NCBI RefSeq assembly: GCF_000143535.2 | Contig: NC_037323.1 | Coordinates: forward strand, 682,001-746,000 | From: Botrytis cinerea B05.10 | Lineage: Eukaryota > Ascomycota > Leotiomycetes > Helotiales > Sclerotiniaceae | Length of the DNA: 64,000 nt | Direction of reading: 5' to 3' | In this document: positions 36,023-46,313 of the stretch, one piece after another | Position numbering within the stretch: position 1 is the first letter of the stretch | Layout of the letters: each line of letters opens with the position of its first letter | Made by a program: the position numbers and the translations under genes | Notes under the pieces: generated by a model | Told to the model about the DNA's origin: nothing | The model's input: the letters and a program-made list of their open reading frames with translations, nothing else | Databases searched by the model: none

Positions 36023-38130
36023 TGCATCTATTATATAGATTATTGGATAGACAAGGGCCCTGGACGCCGTCTATGATCTTTCTCGGCTTATGATCTTCCA
36101 AAATCTTTTTCCCTTCTCTGTAGCTGCATAAAAAATTCGTTGAATCCCTACGCAATGTGAAAGAGAAGTATAAACGCACAGGAGACTAGATCTAAAGTGT
36201 CGGTCGATTTGTCGACTTGGGTTAAGTTTATTAGTTTCTGGTCCCAGTTTACCGGTTCTAAATCCTCCGATAGAAGGAAGGTACCCGACACAGTATTGTC
36301 ATGTAGGTGAATCATCTACATTTGGCTCTTATCTTTGAACTTCTCTCCCGTGCAGATACACGTTCACCAACCAAGACAATTAATCCAAAGTCAAAGGGGC
36401 CATTAGAAAAGTATATTCCAACCCACCTCCCTAGTACCAACGATACGAGAGATACACCACCCAGACCCCACGCTGCAAGATCCAGGATCATGATCTCATA
36501 TGATGGACCATTTTTACAATTTGGTGGCCAGGCCCATACGTTTTCATGATGCGAATGATTGATTGACGGCTGGAGTCCCTGTCGACTGCTCTGAATCCTC
36601 CCAAATCACAAGCTCCGCATGATTTAGAATGATTTTTGTGTCGTTTGATCGCGGGTAGACCAGCAATTGGTGTATCATCTTAGTCGTTGATCGTCCGTAG
36701 CGAGACCTATCAACAAGCACATCGTTATCTGGCAACGTCGGGCGGATCCACCGAGACTGTGATAGTGTCGATAAAGATAGAAGATAGATAAGTCATACAG
36801 ATAAGGCTGCTATTTTACTCGATGTGATCGAGCAATGAATTGTAAAATTGCGGGGAAGGAACATGGAGGTTGTGAGAGTAGGGAGTAAGAGAAAATCTTG
36901 CATGCCGGTAGGGCGTTGGAAAGATTCCTCGGTGTACCCGAACCTTGATATGTAAGGTGAATGCACGCATGTAAGATTTTACATCTCCGGGACAGAATCA
37001 ATTTAGTATTAATTGCAATATGATAGCTTAGGATCTCGCCGTCGCCGTGAAAAGTTTTCACAGCGTTGCATCGGGCGTTGAAAAACGTGATCAATTTCAA
37101 TAAACGTGATCGCATAGGTTGACTCCCAATTTCGTTATCGATAAATTCTCAACAAGGGAGTTGTAGTAACTCTCGGATGCAATCGATATGTTTTTCTCTT
37201 CTGAGAAGTGAGAATTCGAAGGGAGAGAACGATTACTCTCCCGAGAACAGAGATGTTACGTGTCAACGAGGAAAATTACACTACCATTAGCTAAGTGTTG
37301 GCGAGGCGCATTGTATTATCATACTGATGGCTTCCTTTCATTTTTCTCGCAAACTTCTCATCTCTAGAGCTAAACCATGTCAAGTTAGAAAGCCGTGGCG
37401 ATGGTTCCGGCGACGACGAGTTTAACAACACTCTAGAGTCGCGGAGAAGAAATCTATAATGCCGTCCCAGACCCGATTCTAGGGGTAATCCAAGTGCAAT
37501 GCTCTATGGAACTCAAAAATTAACCACGGTCGAATTGATGGGTTAAGCTTTTGGCCGACTTCGATCAACTGGTCAATACTCAATATTCTCGGCAGGAACA
37601 ACATTGTGCTGCACACTATTGAATGGAGTTGGGCATGGTCTTGAACACGAGGGTGAGAACTTCGTAGATGGAATAGACGACTAGCATACGAGCATGATCA
37701 CAACATGGGCTTGAAGTTTCGAGACAATGGAGTTGTAAGAGAGATCAACGATATGAATTTGGGGAGGAATCCACGAAGCGGTTCTAATACTTTATGAACA
37801 CCGACATAATTGGGGTGACTGACATGGCGTTATCTAATAGAGACATCCTGCAGACAAATTGTGCTCTTGAATTAATCGCCATTAGGAACCACTCTCATTC
37901 AAGAGCCTTGCCAATCCCAAGAGTGGGATTAATTAAAGCACGAGTCTAACACTCATGCGATTGGGGATATGTGACAAGTACGTAGTAGAATGTCTCTCAT
38001 GTTAATGTATCTGTCCTTCTTCTAAGAGCCCCCAGAATAAGGAAAGCGCCTCATAATCCACATCACCGAGTTTAAGTCATCAGCTCCAGCGAGCCAGTCC
38101 CCCTAAGAAGTCTCTCGCCTGTGGGTAATA
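36023..38130. other. Spacer upstream of the permease (2.1 kb)
   Basis: No supportable gene on either strand. Short ORFs at 36307-36549, 36544-36735 and 36810-37115 have no recognisable family text. Confidence 0.5.
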
Positions 38131-38550
38131 ATGGGAACACATCCATTAGTTGCATCTTTGTTTTTAGAAAGTAACACTGGCTTAGCCTCTCAGATCATCC
38201 CACAATTTCTCATGCTTAGGGTCGAAAACCTAAGTACTTATTACTTAATTTAGATGATTATTGCAACGCCTGAATTCGCTGCTGAAGGTTGTCGCTTCTA
38301 CTTTGTCGATGAACGTACGCCAGAGGGGAAGGAAACGTATCGCACTTCTGGACCCGGACATGCAGATTTCTTTTTGCAATTAGCAGAACAAGACAAGAAG
38401 GGAGAGCCGCTAGCGACTTGGGTAAAAGGAAAGAGTTACGTGGGATTTGAAAGAGATCAGAGAACCATTCTATCATCAGTTGCTGTCGAAGAGATACTTG
38501 ATCCGAAGTATGGGGCATTTGGAACGGCGGATGCGGGTTCTAGGTATTAA
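38131..38550 (+). pseudogene. Unidentified small gene, 98 intact codons after an in-frame TAG
   Basis: The segment 38254-38550 encodes 98 aa with protein-like composition (PEFAAEGCRFYFVDERTPEG through YGAFGTADAGSRY). I do not recognise the family. The same frame is open back to ATG 38131 apart from one TAG at 38251-38253, which sits immediately before the ATG of the open part. Either this is a gene interrupted by a nonsense change, or the upstream text is non-coding and the 98-aa ORF is the gene. The TTTAG just before the ATG could also be a splice acceptor of a longer gene. No signal peptide or membrane segment in the open part. Confidence 0.4.
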
Positions 38551-38958
38551 TACAGGTCAAGCTTGTGTATTTAGTAGCACCGTCGCCTTAAAAAATTTAG
38601 CCGCCTACTTATCTATAATCATTAAACTGTTTGGTATAACTGCTATGTGGACCGATACGTATACTGAAATAAGGATAACAAAACATAACGAACACAAGTA
38701 GAAGAGGTAGCAAGAATAAAACAATGCAAACCTGGGGGCTTTAATAGGGAAAGATTGCAACTTTTGAGTTATAATTTGGATCACAATAGAATATCAAGTA
38801 ATATAAGCGACGGAGATTATTGAGATGAAATACAATTACAGAATATGAACAATAAACTAGTCAAAAATGTTAAAAGTACGACTGATCCATTATTCATTGA
38901 ATAATGTTAAGAAAAATGTCAATCGCCAGTGGTCCTGAATCAAGAGAGAAGAACCATC
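38551..38958. other. Spacer, AT-rich
   Basis: Downstream flanks of the small gene and the SDR gene. Nothing recognisable. Confidence 0.5.
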
Positions 38959-39969
38959 CTACTGATCGTCTGTCAAACCGACCATTGCCAATGAATCTTT
39001 CCACAGTCGAGCCTCAGCCTCAGAATCATAAGCATGTCCTGCAAATCCTGTACCTGTAACCTCGTGATTGTCATTCCCACGGGTTGTCTTTCCGCACTCA
39101 GCAAGATATTCTCCTCCTTTATCTTCCCATTCTTTTCCAATGGCAGCCCAGACTGTTGTTGCAGCACCCTGCTCTACGCTCTTCATCATTTTGTAGGCCT
39201 CTTTATTCTTTTTCATTTCTTCTACCACGGCAGTGTCCATATACTGCATGAGCCCCGTTGAGGCAATTACTCCAGGATGAAGACTTGTGGCGTGAAGCCC
39301 TCGGGATCCGTAGCGTCGCTCGATTTCGTTGGCCATGTATATATTGGCAGTTTTGGCTTGTCCATATGCAACCCATTCATTGTAATCAGTCTTCTCAAAA
39401 TTGTAATTGCCTGATTCATTGATTGACGCTACGTGATGGGCAGAGGAAGCGACAATGACAACTCGAGACGAGAATTCAGGGCTGGCGCTGGCGAGGAGAG
39501 CGGGCTTCAAAAGCTCGAAGAGGAGGAAATGGGAGAGATGATCAACTCCAAATTGCTTTTCAAAGCCATCTTCTGTAAGCTCCAGCTTAGGCAGAGCCAT
39601 GATACCAGCGTTGTTGACAAGGATGTTGACTTGGTTGTTCGACTTCTGGAGAATCTCTTTTGCGCCGGCACGTACGCTGCTAAGGGAGTTGTTGTCCATT
39701 TCGACTAGCTCAACGCGTCCTGGTTCGAGGATTCCCTCCAAAGCAGTTTTGGCTTTGTTCAAGTTTCGTGCGGTCAACAACAGCTTTGCGCCAGTCAAAG
39801 ACAGAGCACGTGCTGTCTCAATACCAATTCCAGACGAAGTGCCTGTGATAACAATAACTTTTCCATTTAGCTTGCCCTCCACACCTTCGTCCTTGATAAT
39901 TTGAATGGCTGTTGGGCGGGCATCACCAGGGCCACTGGTGTTCAGATGAACGTCTGCGTATCGGGACAT
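38959..39969 (-). CDS. Short-chain dehydrogenase/reductase, retinol dehydrogenase/WWOX-like
   Basis: Single exon, 336 aa from ATG 39969 (MSRYADVHL). The classical SDR parts are all present: cofactor motif TGTSSGIG near residue 42, NNAG in the middle, a catalytic Ser in the VASSAHH segment and YGQAKTAN (Tyr-x3-Lys). PG of the SLHPGV segment follows. These enzymes oxidise or reduce lipophilic alcohols and ketones with NAD(P)(H). The open frame extends upstream to an ATG at 40086, which would add 39 Ser-rich residues; the shorter start fits the family. Substrate unknown. Confidence 0.87.
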   Translation of the reverse strand: MSRYADVHLNTSGPGDARPTAIQIIKDEGVEGKLNGKVIVITGTSSGIGIETARALSLTGAKLLLTARNLNKAKTALEGILEPGRVELVEMDNNSLSSVRAGAKEILQKSNNQVNILVNNAGIMALPKLELTEDGFEKQFGVDHLSHFLLFELLKPALLASASPEFSSRVVIVASSAHHVASINESGNYNFEKTDYNEWVAYGQAKTANIYMANEIERRYGSRGLHATSLHPGVIASTGLMQYMDTAVVEEMKKNKEAYKMMKSVEQGAATTVWAAIGKEWEDKGGEYLAECGKTTRGNDNHEVTGTGFAGHAYDSEAEARLWKDSLAMVGLTDDQ

Positions 39970-40431
39970 CGTGATGGAGAGAGAAATGTTCTGGAATTTG
40001 AAGTCTAGAAATGATTTAGAGAGCTGATTTTTCGGATTTGAATCTGGAGATGATGAGGATAAGATGAGTTCTGATTTGGAGGACATAGGTCTACTATTTA
40101 TCTTCCTGTTTATTGCTGAAATCCTCAGCCCGGTGCTTTCGGCGTGGAAACCTTATTTGCTGGATAGCGGTAGACATGCTTTTCGCCGTCTGTGTCATTA
40201 TCGGTATGAAGAATCAACCGAAACATGCGTGGGCAAAGCTGGATTTTCCCCCTTCGCCATTTCTACTGTAATAGTGCCACTAGTTGCTTCACGACCCACT
40301 TCGTACATATTCAAGCATTTTAGCATGCTGATAAATTTTATCTATTATGAAGAAAAAGGAATATTGTATCGGGAACAAAAATATCAGCAATCACGCTCTC
40401 TTACTGCAATAGCAAAAACATAGCTCACTGT
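39970..40431. other. SDR upstream region
   Basis: Promoter side of the SDR gene, bordered by the 18-bp tandem array. No gene seen. Confidence 0.5.
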
Positions 40432-40602
40432 AAGGATTTGTCTCGTTATAAAAATGTTCCTCGCTACAAGGATATGTCTCGTTAGAAGGATATGTTTCGT
40501 TACAAGGATATTTTTCTTTATAAGGATATGTCTCGTTAAAAGGATATGTCTCGTTAAAAGGATATGTCTCGTTAGAAGGATATTTTTCTTTATAAGGATA
40601 TG
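40432..40602. repeat. 18-bp tandem repeat array (9.5 copies)
   Basis: Head-to-tail units of consensus AAGGATATGTCTCGTTAN, several identical and two variants ending TTTTTCTTTAT. Because 18 is a multiple of three, the minus strand stays open and would encode HILLTR repeats; I do not regard that as a gene. Unit spacing has no unique spacers, so it is not a CRISPR array. Confidence 0.92.
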
Positions 40603-41013
40603 ATGATTATTCATCCACATTTCCATATTCTCGAAAGTTCACAATATAGCGTATTGGGGGGAGAAAGTTTCAAGCTCTAATTATGTAAAATCGATATCTC
40701 AGCATGTGTTTTTGTCGGAAATTTTGTCATCATTCACCTACAGGAAATGTATAACTATACTAAGGCAGGAGTAAGGAATTTTCATAATTTCACTACTTTT
40801 ATTCCTTCTAGTCTTTGGGTCTAATAAGTCAGCAGAGAAAGCATGGACGAGAAATTGGGACTTTGAGACTTGCTTGGGTGTACATTTTATGTAGTCAAAT
40901 GAACCTGGCTTCCTGTCTATGATACATATGCATAATATTGGGCAGAACCATCTGTTCTTAGTACAACATTCGAGAGGCTCATAGTCACAGAATGTGGCTT
41001 GGTTACGATACAT
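40603..41013. other. AT-rich spacer before TIR element
   Basis: No gene recognised between the tandem array and the inverted-repeat element. Confidence 0.5.
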
Positions 41014-41015
41014 TA

Positions 41016-41291
41016 AAACCTCTCTATAAGGATACCGGGTTTTGTAGTCTTTTTAAGAGGATATAGGTATCCTTGTGATAGAGGTTCCGCTTAATCCCGA
41101 CATAGTAATAACCTCCTCCCGATCAGTCCCGATAGGGCCATTTCTGTGACATTTTTGGGGTTTCAATTGAGCCTCTCTAAAATCCGGATACATTTATCAT
41201 GGTGATAACTAATCCTGATGATTTTACTGGTCCAATAAGGATACACGTGATCCTGGGACCTTAATATAAGGATATTCTTATAAAGAGGTTT
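41016..41291. mobile_element. Small non-autonomous TIR element (pogo/Tc1-mariner-like MITE), TA flanked
   Basis: AAACCTCTCTATAAGGATA at the left end is matched by its imperfect inverse TATTCTTATAAAGAGGTTT at the right end, and both ends abut TA dinucleotides (41014-41015 and 41292-41293). Length is 276 bp with no ORF. A third copy of the end, TATCCTTATAGAGAGGTTA near 41342-41360, lies just outside, suggesting a longer or nested insertion. TA target and AACCTCTCTATAA-type ends are typical of fungal Tc1/mariner-pogo elements. Confidence 0.75.
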
Positions 41292-41593
41292 TAACGATAT
41301 AGGCCATTTTTAGGCCTAAAGATTCTGGGGACCCAAAAATATATCCTTATAGAGAGGTTATTCTTACAGAGAGTTTTTACTATATATACAAAGTACTCCA
41401 ACACTATCACCAGGCCCCTCATTTTCGAAAGCGGATGGCTACCCCCATGATCGTCCCAAGAAATGTTTTCAAACGACAAATACCGCTGACAAAGTACCAA
41501 ATATATTGGACTTCGGTCCATATAGGAAATCGATACAAGCTACGTGGAACCTAAGCGCCAATGCAAGGGTTTAATTTTTAGTATGAGTATTTG

Positions 41594-42612
41594 ATGAACG
41601 GGGTAAGCAACGCCGATATAAGCATATCTCCCTATAGCGCTAATGTACCATTGAGAATGTTGAGTGGGTTTCAAAGCTCTAAAGCCCCCCGATCCGGTAG
41701 TGTGGACAGCATTTGGATGCGCTATTGTGAACGCTGACGCGCATGGCGTACTAGAATCTGGAGGCTAAAGCAAGTAAGATTCCCCGTATCCATTCCATAT
41801 TACTTGTTGTTGATCCGAAAAGGTGGGTTGAAACGGCCGAAGGCAAGGATGGCTACGATATAGTTGAGTGTCTCAGTCAGCTGCCCTATTGTAACGGACG
41901 TATAGCTTTGATAGGAGACTCTTGGCTAGCCGGCTCCCAATGGTTCGTTGGCGCAGAAATACCACCGCATTTGACTGCAATATTACGCCGCTTGAGGGCG
42001 TAAGGGACTTGCATCGTGAGTCGTGTCGTGGTGGTGTACCCACCATGTAGGCTTGAATCCGTCCGATACAAGAATGGCACGAGCTATATCAAGACGACTT
42101 CCCTCTCGATTTCAAGAAGATTTAAGACTTCTAAATGAAGGAGATCCAAAATGGCTGCGAACAAACACCGAAATTTCGGGTATCATTCCTACTTTATAAC
42201 TGGGCAATGGCCCCAAACGTTCTATGACCCAATTGTAAACGTCCCATATTCCAGCTGGCCCATTCCCCAAAGCGAATGCCAATTACTCTTCTCGCAAGAT
42301 AAAGACCAGCTTTCATCGGGCATGATTGCAGCAGAACCGATCAGGGCAGTCTCATAACGGCCTAATGCTCCTCTTCTCGGAATGGAAGTCGATTGAGAAG
42401 AATTTGAGTTTGGAATCTCTTTGAATGAGACAAAGGCACTCACCAGAGCCTCAAAGACTATTATTTACATGTTATGTCCCGCAAATGACGACACGGATGT
42501 TTTTGTGCAGATTCGAATGGCCGACAAGATTGAAAGCTTCTGCGTCATAGCAGCCTTCCAATTGCGGAATTACGCAAGCAAGGAGATCAAGAAGAAGATC
42601 TTGTCAATATAG
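41594..42612 (+). pseudogene. CocE/NonD family hydrolase (X-Pro dipeptidyl-peptidase S15 type), decayed and 5' truncated
   Basis: Family blocks occur in order across shifting frames. They are: VPLRMLSGF near 41650; CAIVNADAHGVLESGG near 41720; DGYDIVECLSQLPYCNGRIA and then GDSWLAGSQWFVGAEIPPHL (nucleophile-serine block) at ~41835-41980; VNVPYSSWPIPQSECQLL at ~42237; and TIIYMLCPANDDTDVFVQIR near 42450. Stops and frameshifts separate the blocks. Functional relatives are intracellular serine acylases and esterases. The 5' end is missing where the inverted-repeat elements begin. The block order makes the family call good; exact boundaries are approximate. Confidence 0.78.
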
Positions 42613-42796
42613 TACAATATACAGGCCTACAAGTATTTCAAGAGCAAGCTACCGGGATCTTGTTTTCTGTAATCATAATGGCCTACGCACGACCACTCAC
42701 TTGAAGAGAAAATTACCCCCTCTATGCCTTCCTGACTGGATCGCATTTGACAACCAGTAAGGGAATAGACCAAATAGATTGCTTTCCGATTCTTAT

Positions 42797-44110
42797 CTAA
42801 AATACTTTAACAGTCGAACTTCTAGTTTGTGAATTCCACTTTATCAGCCTCTCATGTCTTAGTGCACGCCATCTATTACTTGATTGGATCAAATCATCAC
42901 ACCCTTCTAACGCCCAGCTCCATCTCCTTAAAAACCCGGGCGTGACTTCCCAACTTTCTACTCTCCATGGATCACCCCAGTTGATCATACATTTACGTCC
43001 AGCTGTGTAATCATTCTGGTCTTCGGAATCGTCGATATCAAAATCATTTCCTACAGATGACGGCAGTGCTGATAAGATGTCACGCATTTCTAATGTACAT
43101 TCATCAGAATCTGGTGTTGGTGTAACATAATCTGGAAAAATATCACCGAAAAGGTCCCGACACATGTCTTCAGGTACGAAATTCACACCTTTCTCAATGA
43201 GGTTATTCCGAAATTTAGGGAAAGGAAACATATTTATGATACCCGTATGGGCACAGCTCATTTGCAATTGCGTTGGATATAGCGAATCGGGCATGAATTG
43301 GCCATCAAGAGGCTGGAGGACTGTCAAGCCGCCACAAACTTTAGTAGCAAACTGTTTGATAGGTGCTGTCAGAGGTGATGCCTTGAGAACGAGGGCCGAT
43401 GCAAATATCAGAGATTTATTAGACATAAAAGCCCGATAAGAATTGTGTTGAATAAGGTGAATAAAATGATCAGAGGATATTTTAGGTGTCGCTGATGCGT
43501 TGAACTCGGTAGCGAGGCTAGCGCTATTTGCTAAAGAGATGGTTGCTGATGACTCTCTTTGAGGGGAAAATGAGATTAAAGCTTTGTTGGTTATGTCCGC
43601 ACAGCTTCCATCTGACGTTGAGAAGGAACTTTCTCCCGATGAACAGGCTGGTGCCAGGATGGTGTCATCCTGTTTTAGGAGAGGTTGAAGCCTCGTCTCG
43701 TGTCTTCGTCTGAATTTGATGACCCAGCCATGAGAAAATTTTGGTGTTGCTAGACCCTGCGACTCGTCTGATTGATCCCATAGCTGTTTGGCTTTATGTC
43801 CGATGGCTTTGTTTGTAACTTTACCGGATCTAGCCTCGATTTCTTGGAGCCAGTTTGTGAGCAAAGTCTCTAGCCAAGGCCATTGGCAATTTCGTGTTCG
43901 ATATTCAGAGTCTGACGCGACACAAACATCCAGATAAGCGAAGCTTTTGCTGAGACTTCGACTGACGATGGACTGACTGATATTGTAGCCGAATTGAGAC
44001 TTAAACCACGCTCTCAAATCAGACTGGGTAGGCTTCGGAGTAGTTGTCTTGTAATATCGGCGAAGTGCGACGCGTTGAGAGTGGGAGATTGGTGTCCGAG
44101 ATTCAGCCAT
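42797..44110 (-). CDS. CENP-B-type HTH DNA-binding protein with DUF3425 C-terminal domain
   Basis: Single exon, 437 aa, uninterrupted although its neighbours are decayed. Residues ~8-55 are a psq-type HTH (SHSQRVALRRYY, AWFKSQFGYNISQSIVSRSL). Residues ~66-135 are a CENP-B HTH (WLETLLTNWLQEIEARSGKV, FSHGWVIKFRRRHE), as in pogo-family transposases and CENP-B/Abp1. No DDE transposase domain follows. Instead a Ser-rich linker leads to a DUF3425-like region (~240-425: FPFPKFRNNLIEKG, NWGDPWRVESWEVTPGFLRR, NRWRALRHERL) normally found behind fungal bZIP domains. ATG at 44110 has a perfect ACCATGG context; the frame extends upstream only through a TTG. Likely a nuclear regulator; targets unknown. Confidence 0.85.
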   Translation of the reverse strand: MAESRTPISHSQRVALRRYYKTTTPKPTQSDLRAWFKSQFGYNISQSIVSRSLSKSFAYLDVCVASDSEYRTRNCQWPWLETLLTNWLQEIEARSGKVTNKAIGHKAKQLWDQSDESQGLATPKFSHGWVIKFRRRHETRLQPLLKQDDTILAPACSSGESSFSTSDGSCADITNKALISFSPQRESSATISLANSASLATEFNASATPKISSDHFIHLIQHNSYRAFMSNKSLIFASALVLKASPLTAPIKQFATKVCGGLTVLQPLDGQFMPDSLYPTQLQMSCAHTGIINMFPFPKFRNNLIEKGVNFVPEDMCRDLFGDIFPDYVTPTPDSDECTLEMRDILSALPSSVGNDFDIDDSEDQNDYTAGRKCMINWGDPWRVESWEVTPGFLRRWSWALEGCDDLIQSSNRWRALRHERLIKWNSQTRSSTVKVF

Positions 44111-45140
44111 GGTATTTTCAAGCTCGTTTGTGCCAAATTGAAGTGCTAGCCTGGAGTATGAACTGCTAGGGCGACCCAAACCGTGGAGAAATAAGTGATT
44201 GTTGTAGGGACTTTGGAAGAACTTTCATCCCACAAAGTGAAAAAGGAGTATGAGAGGGTTATCAAAATCTGAAGGATAACACCAATGAAGCGATGCAGAT
44301 TGTGGGGATGGTTAAAATAGTGGAGTGGCACGAGTGAAGCAATTTAAGTTTGATTTTAGTCTAAACTTCGCATAAAATCCTTAACGAATACTAGGTATCG
44401 GTATGCACGAAACAAATTTAAGTTTCGAGCAAACGAAGCGAAGAGAAATTACTGAACAGATGCTACGCACGGGTCCCTCTTCAAAGCGACCGACAATGCC
44501 TTTCCTTAGATTGCCAACATGGGCCAATCTATGGACAGGACAAGTATCATATATTGTTCGCGAAGGCAGAGTTTCAGAAAGGCCATTCTTACAACTGGCC
44601 ACGCGGTGAACGAAAAAACGGCACACCAAACCCGCCAAGATCGAAACTTCTTTCAACACACTATCATTTTAAAATCGAATAACGATTTAATAAGGTATTT
44701 CAAATTGAATAAAATGAAGACATATTATAGATTACGTGTTTGGAATATTTTACGCTTAATCAAAAGTCACATAAATTGATCGTTAATTTTTTTAAAAAAA
44801 AAATTGAAAGTATGTAGTACTATCTTTTTGGCGTGCCATTTGCTTCGTGCTGGCGACTGCAAGCCATTTTTAAGGTTTATGGATGGGTCTTAAGATTTCG
44901 TCTAAAGATTCAATGGGAGAAGACTCATTCATCAGTACTGTAAAGGCCGCTGGAGGAATCGTTCTTGTAGGGGTGGAAGGGGTGTAGAATTGTTAATGCT
45001 ATGGATCCAGATTATGTATCAATCCACTAATGAGGCACCTTGCATATTTATCCCTAACACCGCCACCTCAATGAACACCCGAAACGTACATGCGTGGTAA
45101 TCCGCAACGCCACAATCCAATCAACCTCTCCCTCAATCTG
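44111..45140. other. Upstream region of the CENP-B/DUF3425 gene
   Basis: Promoter side and AT-rich spacer (A/T tracts near 44790). No gene called; short ORFs near 44400-44780 have no recognisable text. Confidence 0.5.
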
Positions 45141-45204
45141 CACTAGCGGTATATTACCCACTTTTCAAACGACACTAGCGGCATATCACCCACTTTCCAA
45201 CCGA
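45141..45204. repeat. 32-bp direct tandem duplication
   Basis: Two adjacent copies beginning CACTAGCGG (45141-45172 and 45173-45204) differ at four positions, three of them C/T differences. Confidence 0.85.
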
Positions 45205-45221
45205 ATTGGTCTTGACCCCCC

Positions 45222-45338
45222 CTATTCGTAGGAGAAAAAACAGGCCGAATTTGACCAACGCGATATGTGTTATTTAGGTGAGGATGCACGTACTCATTCT
45301 CAGGGTCAAATTCCGCCTCGTTTTTCTCCTACGAATAG
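45222..45338. repeat. 35-bp inverted repeat with 47-nt loop
   Basis: Left arm 45222-45256 (starts CTATTCGTAGGAGAAAAA) and right arm 45304-45338 are reverse complements apart from three mismatches. The loop is 45257-45303. It may be a short foldback element or a deleted TIR element. No ORF inside. Confidence 0.88.
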
Positions 45339-45500
45339 CCTCCTTTCGCTACCCCGGAAGCTGGGGATTCAATAATTTGAATGCGAGCAAGGAATAAAAT
45401 GCCATACGTGAGCGAAGTATTGTTCTGAAGAAAGAATGATCTAATTTGAGCTATTGTTGCTCTGCTCTTCATACCTAGTCATCACTCTTCTAAATTCACA

Positions 45501-46313
45501 ATGACCAAAAGTGTCTTTCATGGTGCCGCTACAGGCGAATAAAGTCGCCCATTGTCTAAACGGCTGCTTCAGCTTGGTTACAAAGCACAAATTCTCGTCG
45601 CGCAGCCCAAGCTTTACAATTCCTGGGAGCGAAGGTTCATACTGGCGATCTAGAATCCTTTGGAGCAGTTGCTAGAGCCATTAGCGGTGCTGACACTGTC
45701 CAACTCGTCCTTCCGCCAAATTTGCAAAACAAAATGTTGTGCGCGAAGAATGTGCTGGAAGCAACCCAGCAGTCCAGCAGGAAAAGGTGACTCAGTTCAT
45801 TCAGTCTAGTGTTATGAGAGCCGGAGATCATGAGACTTTCCGTGATTAGTGCAAGGGATATCCGTCAACACAGTATTGGATCTAGAAAGACGAGGTTGAG
45901 AAGATTTTTCGCACTTTTATTTTCAATTACTGGATGATTACGACTTGCGATCTTTGTGCAGAACTTCCTGGGACTATCAGAAACGCACGCGCTTCGGATT
46001 GCGTTTCTTCTCGCCACGTGTCTAGACCTTATGACCCAATAGGTTTCCTAAAAGGACGATCATTCTAGCTGCCGAGAATTTGTTGGCCGCTAGAATAGCT
46101 GATTGATTGGGTGCGATGAGTGGTAAAGTTATTGCCATTAAATACGTGCCCGGTGAAGAGGCGAGGGTCCTTCGGAAACAAGGCAATAGTGTTGTGGGGG
46201 CACATATCTGGCAGTGTGATGTTGGCTAAAATGTGGATATTGATGCCTTGAGTGAGTATGGGGTACTTTCAAAGCCTATGACAGAAGCTCTAAGTAAGGA
46301 ATCCTTGAAATAG
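45501..46313 (+). pseudogene. NmrA-like NAD(P)-binding regulator, decayed
   Basis: ATG 45501 begins MTKSVFHGAATGE, the NmrA N-terminus (normally VFVAGATGxQG), and is stopped by TAA 45540-45542. Text then resumes: SKRLLQLGYKAQILV, a frameshift, LGAKVHTGDLESFGAVARAI, SGADTVQLVLPPNLQN, SSVMRAGDHETF, and near the 3' end MSGKVIAIKYVPGEEARV followed by NVDIDALSEYG. Several further stops and frameshifts interrupt it. Intact relatives are atypical SDRs that sense NAD(P) and repress GATA factors, or act as NAD(P)H-dependent reductases. Block order identifies the family; it is non-functional. Confidence 0.8.

Noticed and set aside
40432..40602. Possible CRISPR array
   Set aside because: Units are directly adjacent without unique spacers, and the genome is eukaryotic.
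40384..40626. 80-codon minus-strand ORF with HILLTR repeats
   Set aside because: Open only because the 18-bp tandem unit is a multiple of three; no other gene evidence.
42151..42357. 68-codon ORF as an independent small gene
   Set aside because: Its text matches the middle part of the CocE/NonD family and it sits inside that pseudogene.
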